Assembly: GCA_945900965.1 (NCBI GenBank)
Contig: CAMDKM010000017.1
Location: forward strand, 16,356-80,355
From: Bordetella parapertussis
Lineage (GTDB): Bacteria > Pseudomonadota > Gammaproteobacteria > Burkholderiales > JACQAP01
DNA: 64,000 nt
Direction: 5' to 3'
The notes beneath the pieces were generated by a model. The model was not told the origin of the DNA and ran no database searches. It saw only the letters and a list, made by a program, of their open reading frames with translations. The position numbers and the translations under genes are program-made. Positions 57,132 to 64,000 of this stretch are shown piece after piece; the first letter of the stretch is position 1; the number at the start of each line of letters is the position of its first letter.

Positions 57132-58966
57132 GCGGCGATATCCTTTTTCAGAGGTCGCACATTGAGCGCCGCTACGATTGCGACGATGTGGCCGGTAATG
57201 AAGCGCGCGGTGATTGGTGTGCCGTCATAGTGCAGAATCGGAATAAGGCTGGCGGGGCTGATGCCGGCGTCATTGACCAGCAGGGTCTTCAACTGGGCGT
57301 CGCGGTTCTGCTCCACTACGAACACCTTTGAGTGCGAGGCGACAAAATCGAAAATCTCGTCCTGGAAAGGGAACGCCCGCACGCGCAGGGCGTTCACGTA
57401 GATGCCCTGCTCGGCCAGCGTCTCCAGGGCTTCCTGCATCGCCGCACTGGTGGAACCGAAGTAGATCACGCCGAAGCGCGCAGGGTACTTTGCCGGAGTC
57501 AGTACCGGCTTGGGCACCAGCGATTTGGCGGACTCGAACTTCTTCAACAGCCGCTGCACGTTGTAAAGATAATCCGGCCCCGCCTCCGAATACTGCGCAT
57601 AAGGGTTCTTGCTGGTGCCGCGCGTAAAGTAGCCGCCTTTATTCGGATGGGTTCCGGGGTAAGTGCGATACGGAATGCCGTCGCCGTCGGCATCGAGATA
57701 TCTGCCGAACTCCTTGCCCGCCTCGAGCATTTCGCTGGTCATCACCTTGCCGCGGTCGTATTGCTGGCTTTCGTCCCACTTGAGCGGCGCGCTCAGGCGC
57801 TGATTCATGCCGATGTCCAGATCGGTCATGACGAATACCGGCGTCTGCAGCCGATCGGCAAGATCGAGCGCCTGGGCTGCATGCTCGAAACATTCGTTGG
57901 GATCTTCCGGAAACAACATCACGTGTTTGGTATCGCCGTGCGAGGCATAGGCGCAGGCGAGCAGGTCGGACTGCTGGGTACGTGTGGGCATGCCGGTCGA
58001 GGGGCCGCCGCGCTGCACGTCGAAGATCACCGCCGGGATCTCGGCAAAATACGCCAGCCCGATAAATTCCTGCATCAGCGAGATGCCCGGGCCGGCGGTC
58101 GCGGTGAAGGCGCGCGCGCCGTTCCATGCCGCGCCGACGACAATGCCGATCGACGCAAGTTCGTCCTCTGCCTGCACGACGGCAAACTTGTTCTTGCCGC
58201 TGTCCTTGTCCACACGCAGCTTTGCGCAGTATTTTTCGAACGCCTCGGCCAGCGAGGAGGACGGCGTGATCGGATACCACGCGCATACTGTTGCGCCGCC
58301 GTACACGCAGCCCAGCGCGGCCGCCGAATTGCCGTCGATGAAAATCTGGTCGCCCACGCGGTCGGCGCGTTTTACCCGGATCCCGAGCGGGCACTCGAGG
58401 TGCTCCAGCGCATAGTCGCGCCCCATGCGCAGCGCATGAAGATTCGGTTCGAGCAAGGCTTCCTTGCCCTTGTACTGCTCTCCGATCAGCCCGGCAATCG
58501 CGTCCACATCGACGTCGAGCAGCGCCGAGAGTGCGCCGAGGTAAATGACGTTTTTGAACAATTGCCGCTGACGCGGATTGCTGTAGGCCTGGTTGCAGAT
58601 CTCGGTCAGCGGCACGCCGAGGACCTTGATGTCGTCGCGGAACTTCGATTTTGGCAGGGACTTGGTGTTGTCGTAGAAAAGATAGCCGCCGGGATCGATT
58701 TCCTTCACGTCCTGGTCCCAGGTCTGTGGATTCATCGCCACCATGAGGTCCACGCCGCCACGCCTGCCGCGCCAGCCCTTCTCGCTGACGCGCACCTCAT
58801 ACCAGGTTGGCAGCCCCTGGATGTTGGAGGGGAAAATGTTGCGCGGGCTCACCGGCACGCCCATGCGCAGGATCGCCTTGGCGAACAGTTCGTTGGCGGA
58901 GGCCGAGCCCGAGCCGTTGACGTTGGCGAACTTGACGACGAAATCGTTTATTTTTGGCTGCGACAT
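57128..58966 (-). CDS. korA: 2-oxoacid:ferredoxin oxidoreductase, fused gamma-alpha subunit
   Basis: A 612-residue subunit. The N-terminal about 180 residues are the gamma domain (FVVKFANVNGSGSASANELF, FPSNIQGLPTWYEVRVSEKG). The alpha domains follow (YPITPSSSLAEAFEKY, AEDELASIGIVVGAAWNGAR, GPGISLMQEF, GGPSTGMPTRTQQSD). This fused order is that of KorA. The ATG at 58966 is chosen because the frame upstream is not conserved. It overlaps the FAD-subunit gene by 19 bp and korB by 4 bp, so all three are made together. Confidence 0.9.
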   Translation of the reverse strand: MSQPKINDFVVKFANVNGSGSASANELFAKAILRMGVPVSPRNIFPSNIQGLPTWYEVRVSEKGWRGRRGGVDLMVAMNPQTWDQDVKEIDPGGYLFYDNTKSLPKSKFRDDIKVLGVPLTEICNQAYSNPRQRQLFKNVIYLGALSALLDVDVDAIAGLIGEQYKGKEALLEPNLHALRMGRDYALEHLECPLGIRVKRADRVGDQIFIDGNSAAALGCVYGGATVCAWYPITPSSSLAEAFEKYCAKLRVDKDSGKNKFAVVQAEDELASIGIVVGAAWNGARAFTATAGPGISLMQEFIGLAYFAEIPAVIFDVQRGGPSTGMPTRTQQSDLLACAYASHGDTKHVMLFPEDPNECFEHAAQALDLADRLQTPVFVMTDLDIGMNQRLSAPLKWDESQQYDRGKVMTSEMLEAGKEFGRYLDADGDGIPYRTYPGTHPNKGGYFTRGTSKNPYAQYSEAGPDYLYNVQRLLKKFESAKSLVPKPVLTPAKYPARFGVIYFGSTSAAMQEALETLAEQGIYVNALRVRAFPFQDEIFDFVASHSKVFVVEQNRDAQLKTLLVNDAGISPASLIPILHYDGTPITARFITGHIVAIVAALNVRPLKKDIAA

Positions 58967-60756
58967 GCCGGCCCCGCCTGAGTCATGTTCAAAAGGAATT
59001 TGCGCATGTCCCAGGCCCCCGTTGGGCAGCGCTCGGCGCACAGGCCGCAATGCAGACAGACATCCTCGTCCTTGGCCATGATGCGCCCGGTCTTGAGCCC
59101 TCCCGAGACATACAAGTCCTGGGCCAGATTCAGAGCCGGCGCACTGAGCCTGCCACGCAGTTCGGGCTCTTCGCCATCGTCGGTAAAGGTAATGCAATCC
59201 ATCGGGCAGATATCGACGCAGGCGTCGCACTCGATGCACAGCTTCGGCTCGAACACCGTCTGCACATCGCAGTTCAGGCAGCGTTGCGCTTCGGCAAAGG
59301 CCTGTTTCAAATCGAAGCCCAGTTCGACCTCGACCTTGACGCTTTTTAACGCGATGGTCTGCTCCTTGAGCGGAACCTTGCGCCGGGTTTCGTTGGAAAT
59401 ATCGTTGTCGTAGCTCCACTCGTGGATACCCATCTTCTGACTGATGAGATTGACCATGGGCGGCGGACGCTTGCGAAGATCGGCATTCTGGCAAAGCTGA
59501 TCGATCGAAATGGCGGCGTCGTGCCCATGCGCCACGGCCCAGATGATGTTCTTCGGGCCGAAGGCGGCATCGCCGCCGAAGAATATTTTAGGGTCGGAAC
59601 TCTGGAACGTCACCTTGTCCACCACCGGCATGTTGTTGTCGTCGAATTCGATCCCGGCGTCGCGTTCGATCCACGGAAAGGCGTTTTCCTGGCCCACCGC
59701 GATCAACACATTGTCGCATTCGAAGTGCTGGTCCGGTTCACCGGTGGGCACCAGCTTGCGACGTCCCCTCTCATCCCGCACGGCCTTGACCTTCTCGAAG
59801 CTCATGCCGGTGAGTTTGCCCTGGGTGTGTTCGAAACTCTTCGGCACCAGGTAATTGAGGATGGGGATGCCCTCGTGCATCGCGTCTTCTTTTTCCCAGG
59901 GGCTGGCCTTCATTTCCTCGAAGCCACTGCGCACGATGACCTTGACGTCTTCGCCACCCAGGCGCCGCGAGGTACGGCAACAGTCCATCGCGGTATTGCC
60001 CCCGCCCAGCACGATGACCCGTTTACCGATGGAACTGGCATGGCCGAAAGAAACCGAGGACAACCAGTCGATCCCGATGTGAATGTCTTTTGCGACATCG
60101 CGTCGGCCAGGAAGTTCCAGATCGCGGCCACGCGGCGCACCGGTGCCAACAAAAATCGCGTCGAAACCTTCTGCCTTGAATTTCTTCATGCTGTCGATAC
60201 GCACTCCGCCGCGAAATTCGACGCCGGTGCCCAGGGCATAGCCGACTTCTTCGTCGATGACTTCCTCGGGCAGACGAAAACGCGGAATCTGGGTGCGGAT
60301 CATGCCACCCGCCTTTGGATCCTGATCGAAGACCGTGACCTGATAACCCAAGGGCGCCAGATCGCGTGCCACCGTGAGGGAGGCCGGTCCCGCGCCGATA
60401 CAGGCGATGCGCTTGCCGTTTTTCTTCTCCGGCGGCTTGGGCAGTCGCGGGCGGATATCTTCCTTATTGTCGGCTGCCACTCGTTTGAGCCGGCAAATCG
60501 CCACCGGTTCCGGCTTGGTCTGATTGTGTTCCTCGACCCGACCGCGCCGGCAGGCCGGTTCGCAGGGACGGTCACAGGTGCGGCCGAGAATGCCCGGGAA
60601 AACGTTGGACTCCCAATTCACCATGTAGGCATCGCCATGGCGACCGGCCGAAATCATGCGAATGTATTCCGGAACCGGGGTATGGGCCGGACAAGCCCAT
60701 TGGCAATCCACGACCTTATGGAAATAGTCGGGGACCGAGATGTCTGTGGGTTTCAA
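58948..60756 (-). CDS. GltD-like FAD/NAD(P) oxidoreductase with ferredoxin domain (KorC-like electron-transfer subunit)
   Basis: A 602-residue protein resembling the small subunit of glutamate synthase with an extra ferredoxin end. It has an N-terminal cysteine cluster (CQWACPAH, CDRPCEPACRRG), an FAD motif (GAGPASLTVA), an NAD(P) motif (VLGGGNTAMDCC), and two C-terminal [4Fe-4S] sites (CIECDACVDICPMDC, CLHCGLCAERCP). It probably moves electrons between Kor-bound ferredoxin and NAD(P)H. The start is TTG at 60756, supported by AAGGAG seven bases upstream; an earlier ATG adds a tail encoded by V repeat DNA. It is the first gene of the kor operon. Confidence 0.87.
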   Translation of the reverse strand: MKPTDISVPDYFHKVVDCQWACPAHTPVPEYIRMISAGRHGDAYMVNWESNVFPGILGRTCDRPCEPACRRGRVEEHNQTKPEPVAICRLKRVAADNKEDIRPRLPKPPEKKNGKRIACIGAGPASLTVARDLAPLGYQVTVFDQDPKAGGMIRTQIPRFRLPEEVIDEEVGYALGTGVEFRGGVRIDSMKKFKAEGFDAIFVGTGAPRGRDLELPGRRDVAKDIHIGIDWLSSVSFGHASSIGKRVIVLGGGNTAMDCCRTSRRLGGEDVKVIVRSGFEEMKASPWEKEDAMHEGIPILNYLVPKSFEHTQGKLTGMSFEKVKAVRDERGRRKLVPTGEPDQHFECDNVLIAVGQENAFPWIERDAGIEFDDNNMPVVDKVTFQSSDPKIFFGGDAAFGPKNIIWAVAHGHDAAISIDQLCQNADLRKRPPPMVNLISQKMGIHEWSYDNDISNETRRKVPLKEQTIALKSVKVEVELGFDLKQAFAEAQRCLNCDVQTVFEPKLCIECDACVDICPMDCITFTDDGEEPELRGRLSAPALNLAQDLYVSGGLKTGRIMAKDEDVCLHCGLCAERCPTGAWDMRKFLLNMTQAGPACRSQK

Positions 60757-60889
60757 CGAACACTCCTTAATTTGGGCGCTTTTAAGCTTTATTTTGTGCC
60801 CAGCGGAGGTCCGCGACGACGGGAATCTCCTGGGATTGCCTGCCCAAAGGTCATCGCTAGTGTAGCGTTTTGCAACAAGGCAGGGAATA

Positions 60890-61043
60890 AGGGTGACGGG
60901 TGACGGGTGACGGGTGAACAGTAAACGGTGAACGGTAAAAAGCGGCATGCCGATTTTCAGCTCTTTCTCTAGCCTCTAGCCGCTTTATCTTCCCTCGTCC
61001 TCCGTCCCCCGTCACTCATTCACCGTTCACCGCTCTCCCCTAG
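60890..61043. repeat. V-family mosaic repeat, copy 6
   Basis: Tandem GGGTGACGGGTGACGGGTGA is followed by ACGGTGAACGGTAAAAAGCG, a central CTCTAGCCTCTAGCCGCTTT, then GTCCCCCGTCACTCATTCAC and CGTTCACC ending in CCCCTAG. GGTGAACGGT on the left pairs with ACCGTTCACC on the right, and AAAGCGG with CCGCTTT. The stop codon of the DUF1015 gene (TAG, 61040-61042) lies inside the CCCCTAG end. Confidence 0.78.
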
Positions 61044-62275
61044 TCGAGCACCAGCGAGACCAATCCATCCGCCAGCTTGGGTTCGAACCAGGTGGATTTC
61101 GGCGGCATGACTTCACCGGCATCGGCGACGGACATAAGATCCTCCATGCGTGTGGGAAACATTGAGATCGCCAGCGCCATTTCGCCGCTATCTACGCGCT
61201 GCTCCAATTCCTCCAGACCGCGAATGCCGCCGACAAAATCGATACGCTTTTCGCGCCGGGGATCGGTGATGCCAAGCAGCGGCGCCAGCAGGAACCGGCC
61301 CAGCAGACTGACGTCGAGTCGCTCCACCGGATCATTTGCCGGCACGAGTGCGGCATGAATAGTCAACCGGTGCCACTGGCCGGCAAGATAAAGACCGAAT
61401 TCGCCAGGCTTGGCGGGCGTAACCGGGCCGGACGCTGTGTGCACGGAAAAATGCTGCCCAAGCCGGGACAGAAACTCCCCGGCGCTCAGTCCGTGAAGGT
61501 CGCGCACCACCCGGTTATACGGCAGGATGCGCATCTGATGATGCGCGAACGCCACCGCCAGAAAATAGTTGTAACTCTCGACCCCGGTGTGCCGGCCATT
61601 GGCCGCGCGGCGTGACGCGGCCACGCGCGAGGCCGCGGCGGAACGATGATGACCATCGGCGATATACAGCGCCGGCATGACATCAAAGGCGTGTGTGAGG
61701 CTTTCGATGACCACTGTGTCGGCAATTTTCCACAGCGTATGCCGCACGCCGGTGTCGGCCACCATATCGGCAATCGGTTCTCCGCTCGCGGCTTGGGCAA
61801 GCAGTGCATCCACCTGCGGCGCGGACGGATAAGCCAGCAACACCGGGCCCGTTTGTGCATTGAGCGCCTCGATCTGGCGCACCCGATCATCCTCTTTATC
61901 CGGACGAGTGAATTCGTGTTTGCGAATGCGATTGGTATCGTATGCCGCCACCGATGCCGCGCCGACAATGCCGGTCTGGACATGTGCACCCAGGATCAGG
62001 CGATAGGCATACAAAACGGGTACGGCATCCCGCACCAGAACACCCTGGTCAAGCATGCGTTCAAGATTTTCGGCGGCCTTTGCATACACGGCGGCCGAAT
62101 ACGGATCGGTGCCGGGTGGAAGATCGATTTCCGGTTTAGAGAGGTGCAGGAAACTCCAGGGTTTGCCTGCGGCGCGAATACGCGCCTCGTCGCTGGACAA
62201 CACGTCGTAGGGTGGCGCGGCAACATCGGCGGCGCGCCCGGGCGCCGGGCACAAGCCGGTGAATGGCCGGATCAT
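61040..62275 (-). CDS. DUF1015 family protein
   Basis: A 411-residue protein of the widely conserved DUF1015 family. Signatures are the start RPFTGLCPAPGRAADVAAPP followed by YDVLSSDEAR, the IADGHHRSAAASRVA motif, and the end MPPKSTWFEPKLADGLV. The role is not established; the DGHHR motif and fold suggest an enzyme, and genes of the family often lie near 2-hydroxyacid or serine pathway genes. Its stop codon is within a V repeat. It lies upstream of the kor operon on the same strand, separated by 283 bp. Confidence 0.9.
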   Translation of the reverse strand: MIRPFTGLCPAPGRAADVAAPPYDVLSSDEARIRAAGKPWSFLHLSKPEIDLPPGTDPYSAAVYAKAAENLERMLDQGVLVRDAVPVLYAYRLILGAHVQTGIVGAASVAAYDTNRIRKHEFTRPDKEDDRVRQIEALNAQTGPVLLAYPSAPQVDALLAQAASGEPIADMVADTGVRHTLWKIADTVVIESLTHAFDVMPALYIADGHHRSAAASRVAASRRAANGRHTGVESYNYFLAVAFAHHQMRILPYNRVVRDLHGLSAGEFLSRLGQHFSVHTASGPVTPAKPGEFGLYLAGQWHRLTIHAALVPANDPVERLDVSLLGRFLLAPLLGITDPRREKRIDFVGGIRGLEELEQRVDSGEMALAISMFPTRMEDLMSVADAGEVMPPKSTWFEPKLADGLVSLVLD

Positions 62276-62300
62276 CGGGTAATTATCGAGATGGCTGACG

Positions 62301-62975
62301 CTATTCTTTCAGCGGCAGCAAAGTAAGTTCGACCCGCCGGTTGTGCGCACGCCCCGCCTCGGTATCGTTGGAAGCAATCGGATGGGTTTCCCCCGCCCCA
62401 ATAGTAATGGTGCGCTCCTTTTTGACGCCATTGGCGATGAGATGCTGGGCGACGGCAGCGGCGCGCTCCTCGGATAACTTCTGATTGAATTCCGGATTAC
62501 CCACACTATCGGTGTGACCATCCACCTCGATGAGGGTTTTTTCGTATTTCTTCGCCACCATCACCACGCCGTCCAGGGCATTGTGAATGGAGTGGTTCAG
62601 CTCGGCACTGCCGCTGCGAAAGGAAATGCTGCCGGGCATGTTGAGCGTGATGTTGTCGCCCTTGCGCGTCACCGACACACCCGTGCCTTGCATTTTCTTG
62701 CGCAATTCGGCTTCCTGTTGATCCATGTAGGCGCCAACTGCCCCGCCGGCAAGCCCGCCTACGCCGGCGCCGATCAGCGCGCGCTTGCGACGTTCCTGCG
62801 CGTCGCCACCGCTTAGGGCGCCGATCACCGCCCCGGCAATGGCGCCAATGCCGGCCCCCTTGGTGGCGGAACTGGTTTTTTCTTCCCCCGTGTACGGGTC
62901 GATCGTCTTGCAGGCCCCCAGTAAGAGAATACTGGCGAGCGAAAAAATAGTCAGGCTACGAGTGATATGAATCAT
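62301..62975 (-). CDS. OmpA-family lipoprotein with glycine zipper (YiaD-like)
   Basis: A 224-residue outer membrane lipoprotein. The signal peptide ends in a lipobox (LLLGAC, Cys near residue 20). A glycine-zipper region follows (GAGIGAIAGAVIGALSGGDA), then an OmpA domain that binds peptidoglycan (VDGHTDSVGNPEFNQKLSEE, ending NRRVEL). Its position 25 bp upstream of the DUF1015 gene on the same strand suggests co-transcription. YiaD-like proteins link the envelope and cell wall. Confidence 0.92.
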   Translation of the reverse strand: MIHITRSLTIFSLASILLLGACKTIDPYTGEEKTSSATKGAGIGAIAGAVIGALSGGDAQERRKRALIGAGVGGLAGGAVGAYMDQQEAELRKKMQGTGVSVTRKGDNITLNMPGSISFRSGSAELNHSIHNALDGVVMVAKKYEKTLIEVDGHTDSVGNPEFNQKLSEERAAAVAQHLIANGVKKERTITIGAGETHPIASNDTEAGRAHNRRVELTLLPLKE

Positions 62976-63027
62976 TAGCGTTCCATGGAAACAAACAAAG
63001 GTGCGCATTCTACCAATCCCGCCCTAT

Positions 63028-63465
63028 TTAAGGCCGGATATAGACATAGCCTTCCCGCGCTTGCAGCCTTGCAATTTCGGCCACGCCGGAAGGCACAATC
63101 TGGAGATTGTCGATCAGGTCTTTCGCGGTGAGTTTGAACGCATTCATGCTGTTCTGGCAGATGCGGAATTCCACACCACGGGCGGCGAGCCCGTCCACCC
63201 ACTCGGCGAAAGGTCTGCCTCCGGCATCCTGCGCGCCAAAGGTAAAAGCCCGCACGCCCGTGGCCAACGCGACCACGACAATTTTTGCCTGGGCATCCGC
63301 ATGCAGGTGGTTGTTGATGTTGTTCATCGCGAGAGTCGCCAGTTTGTCGTCAGGCAAGTGATAGACAGTCTTGATAGGCTCTTCTGCTCGCACCGACAAC
63401 GCGCCAACCAGCAAGGCACCCACCAGTAAACTTGTAAGTCGGGCCAGGAATCCATGCTTTTTCAT
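63028..63465 (-). CDS. DsrE-like periplasmic protein
   Basis: A 145-residue protein with a signal peptide (LTSLLVGALLVGALSVRA) and a DsrE/DsrF-type alpha-beta domain (KIVVVALATGVRAFTFGAQD, GVEFRICQNSMNAFKL). A single cysteine sits in the RICQNS loop, where cytoplasmic DsrE proteins carry their sulfur-relay cysteine. Export to the periplasm sets it apart from the classical dsr system, and no dsrAB genes are nearby. A sulfur-carrier role is possible but unproven. Confidence 0.85.
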   Translation of the reverse strand: MKKHGFLARLTSLLVGALLVGALSVRAEEPIKTVYHLPDDKLATLAMNNINNHLHADAQAKIVVVALATGVRAFTFGAQDAGGRPFAEWVDGLAARGVEFRICQNSMNAFKLTAKDLIDNLQIVPSGVAEIARLQAREGYVYIRP

Positions 63466-63498
63466 GCTTCGTCTCCTCGAAGAAGTTGAGTATCCGTT

Positions 63499-63908
63499 TT
63501 ACAGCAGCCCCAATTCACCCATTTCAACGCGCAATTGCCCCGGGTCGCGAAATTGCAGAGCCCGCAGACCGGATTTTCGGCCAGCCTCGACATTGTGAGT
63601 AATGTCGTCGATAAATACCGTGCGCGCCAGGTTCAAGCGACAACGTTCGATCGCCAGGGAAAAAATCCGCGGATCAGGTTTCGCCAGCCCCACTTGGCCC
63701 GACACCACGATATCTTCGAACCACTGCAGAAATTCGAAGCGCCGCTGGGCGATGGGAAAGGTCTCCGCCGACCAGTTGGTCAACGCCAGCAGCCGAACTC
63801 CGCGCTTGCGCAACTCGGCAAGTATCGCCACCGTCCCCGCGATGGCATCACCTAGCCTGAATATTTCACCATAGAGCGCAAAAGAAATCGGCGTTTCCAC
63901 TGATCTCT
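63499..63908 (-). pseudogene. HAD-family hydrolase, 5' end missing
   Basis: About 133 residues matching the C-terminal two thirds of a HAD-IA phosphatase: GTVAILAELRKRGVRLLALT with NWS (motif II), KPDPRIFSLAIERC (motif III lysine) and FIDDITHNVEAGRKSG (motif IV). The N-terminal motif I DxDxT and about 70-80 residues are absent. The frame stops having meaning at about 63908, where an IS1380-like end seems to begin, so the gene is probably cut by insertion. The remaining product would lack the catalytic aspartate. Confidence 0.7.
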
Positions 63909-64000
63909 CCTATGATGTTGGTGTCAATGCAACCACACGGAAGAGGAGAAACGCCGATGCCAAATTGTACTCAAGATTCTTCATCAGAGCGGCTCGAATT
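63909..64000 (+). mobile_element. Left end and transposase start of a probable IS1380-family element
   Basis: CCTATGATG at 63909 could be a terminal repeat (IS1380 members such as ISEcp1 begin CCTA). After AGAGGAGAA an ATG at 63957 opens a frame MPNCTQDSSSERLE that runs off the window. IS1380 transposases often open with such a short Cys-containing start. Identification is tentative because only 44 coding bases are visible. Confidence 0.4.

Noticed and set aside
57128..59494. Longer KorA with about 175 extra N-terminal residues
   Set aside because: The extension lies over the ferredoxin domain of the flavoprotein gene in another frame. KorA homologues start at the gamma domain, as with the ATG at 58966.

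Overview
The window looks like a chromosomal segment of a GC-rich betaproteobacterium. This rests on gene content and protein resemblance, and I could not run a search. The housekeeping backbone includes OxyR, EttA, release factor 3, PepN, Dps, an ArsC-type reductase, a KorAB-type 2-oxoacid:ferredoxin oxidoreductase and a yfaA-yfaT-yfaS-like alpha-2-macroglobulin operon. The metabolic cues (feruloyl-CoA synthase, indolepyruvate/phenylpyruvate decarboxylase, nitronate monooxygenase, ferredoxin-linked 2-oxoacid oxidation) suggest a versatile soil, sediment or water organism, possibly a facultative anaerobe.

Layout. 0-4.6 kb: oxyR divergent from a peroxiredoxin-glutaredoxin fusion gene with a recognisable OxyR box, then a small monooxygenase, an SDR and an aldo/keto reductase. 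4.7-15.5 kb: a single minus-strand defence operon, hsdM-rhuM-hsdS-DUF262-(small ORF)-HipA-like kinase-HipA-N/HIRAN protein-hsdR. Its far end abuts a degenerate copy of the 3' end of the monooxygenase gene. 15.9-28.8 kb: feruloyl-CoA synthase, the macroglobulin operon, ettA, an aminotransferase and hypothetical genes. 29-31 kb: a DUF1326/DUF2182 pair split by a 120-bp element with perfect 18-bp terminal inverted repeats. 31-35.5 kb: a lone 1526-residue SF1 helicase-nuclease, a likely anti-phage gene, bracketed by copies of a dispersed repeat. 36-49.8 kb: metabolic and housekeeping genes, including dps with a second OxyR box of the same geometry as the first. 50-55 kb: a decay zone with two genes broken by in-frame stops, a 5'-truncated fpg homologue, a C-terminal remnant, and a YafQ-type toxin-antitoxin pair with a clear operator. 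55-63 kb: a Crp/Fnr regulator, the korA/korB/FAD-subunit operon, DUF1015, an OmpA-family lipoprotein and a DsrE-like protein. The right edge holds a HAD phosphatase gene cut short by what looks like the start of an IS1380-type insertion sequence.

How it fits together. A peroxide-stress group (OxyR, Prx-Grx, Dps) shares a promoter architecture readable directly in the DNA. The type I restriction operon is unusually rich in passengers: a DUF262 nuclease, and a HipA toxin kinase split into two proteins, the smaller fused to a HIRAN domain, with no HipB antitoxin. This is the best candidate in the window for an undescribed defence module. The intergenic spaces are full of two families of dispersed repeats: one of GTGAACGGT/CTAGTCCCTAG type (six copies), and one of CTCTGTGTCTCTGTGG or CTTTGCGTCCTTTGCG type (five sites). 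In two cases the stop codon of the neighbouring gene lies inside the repeat.
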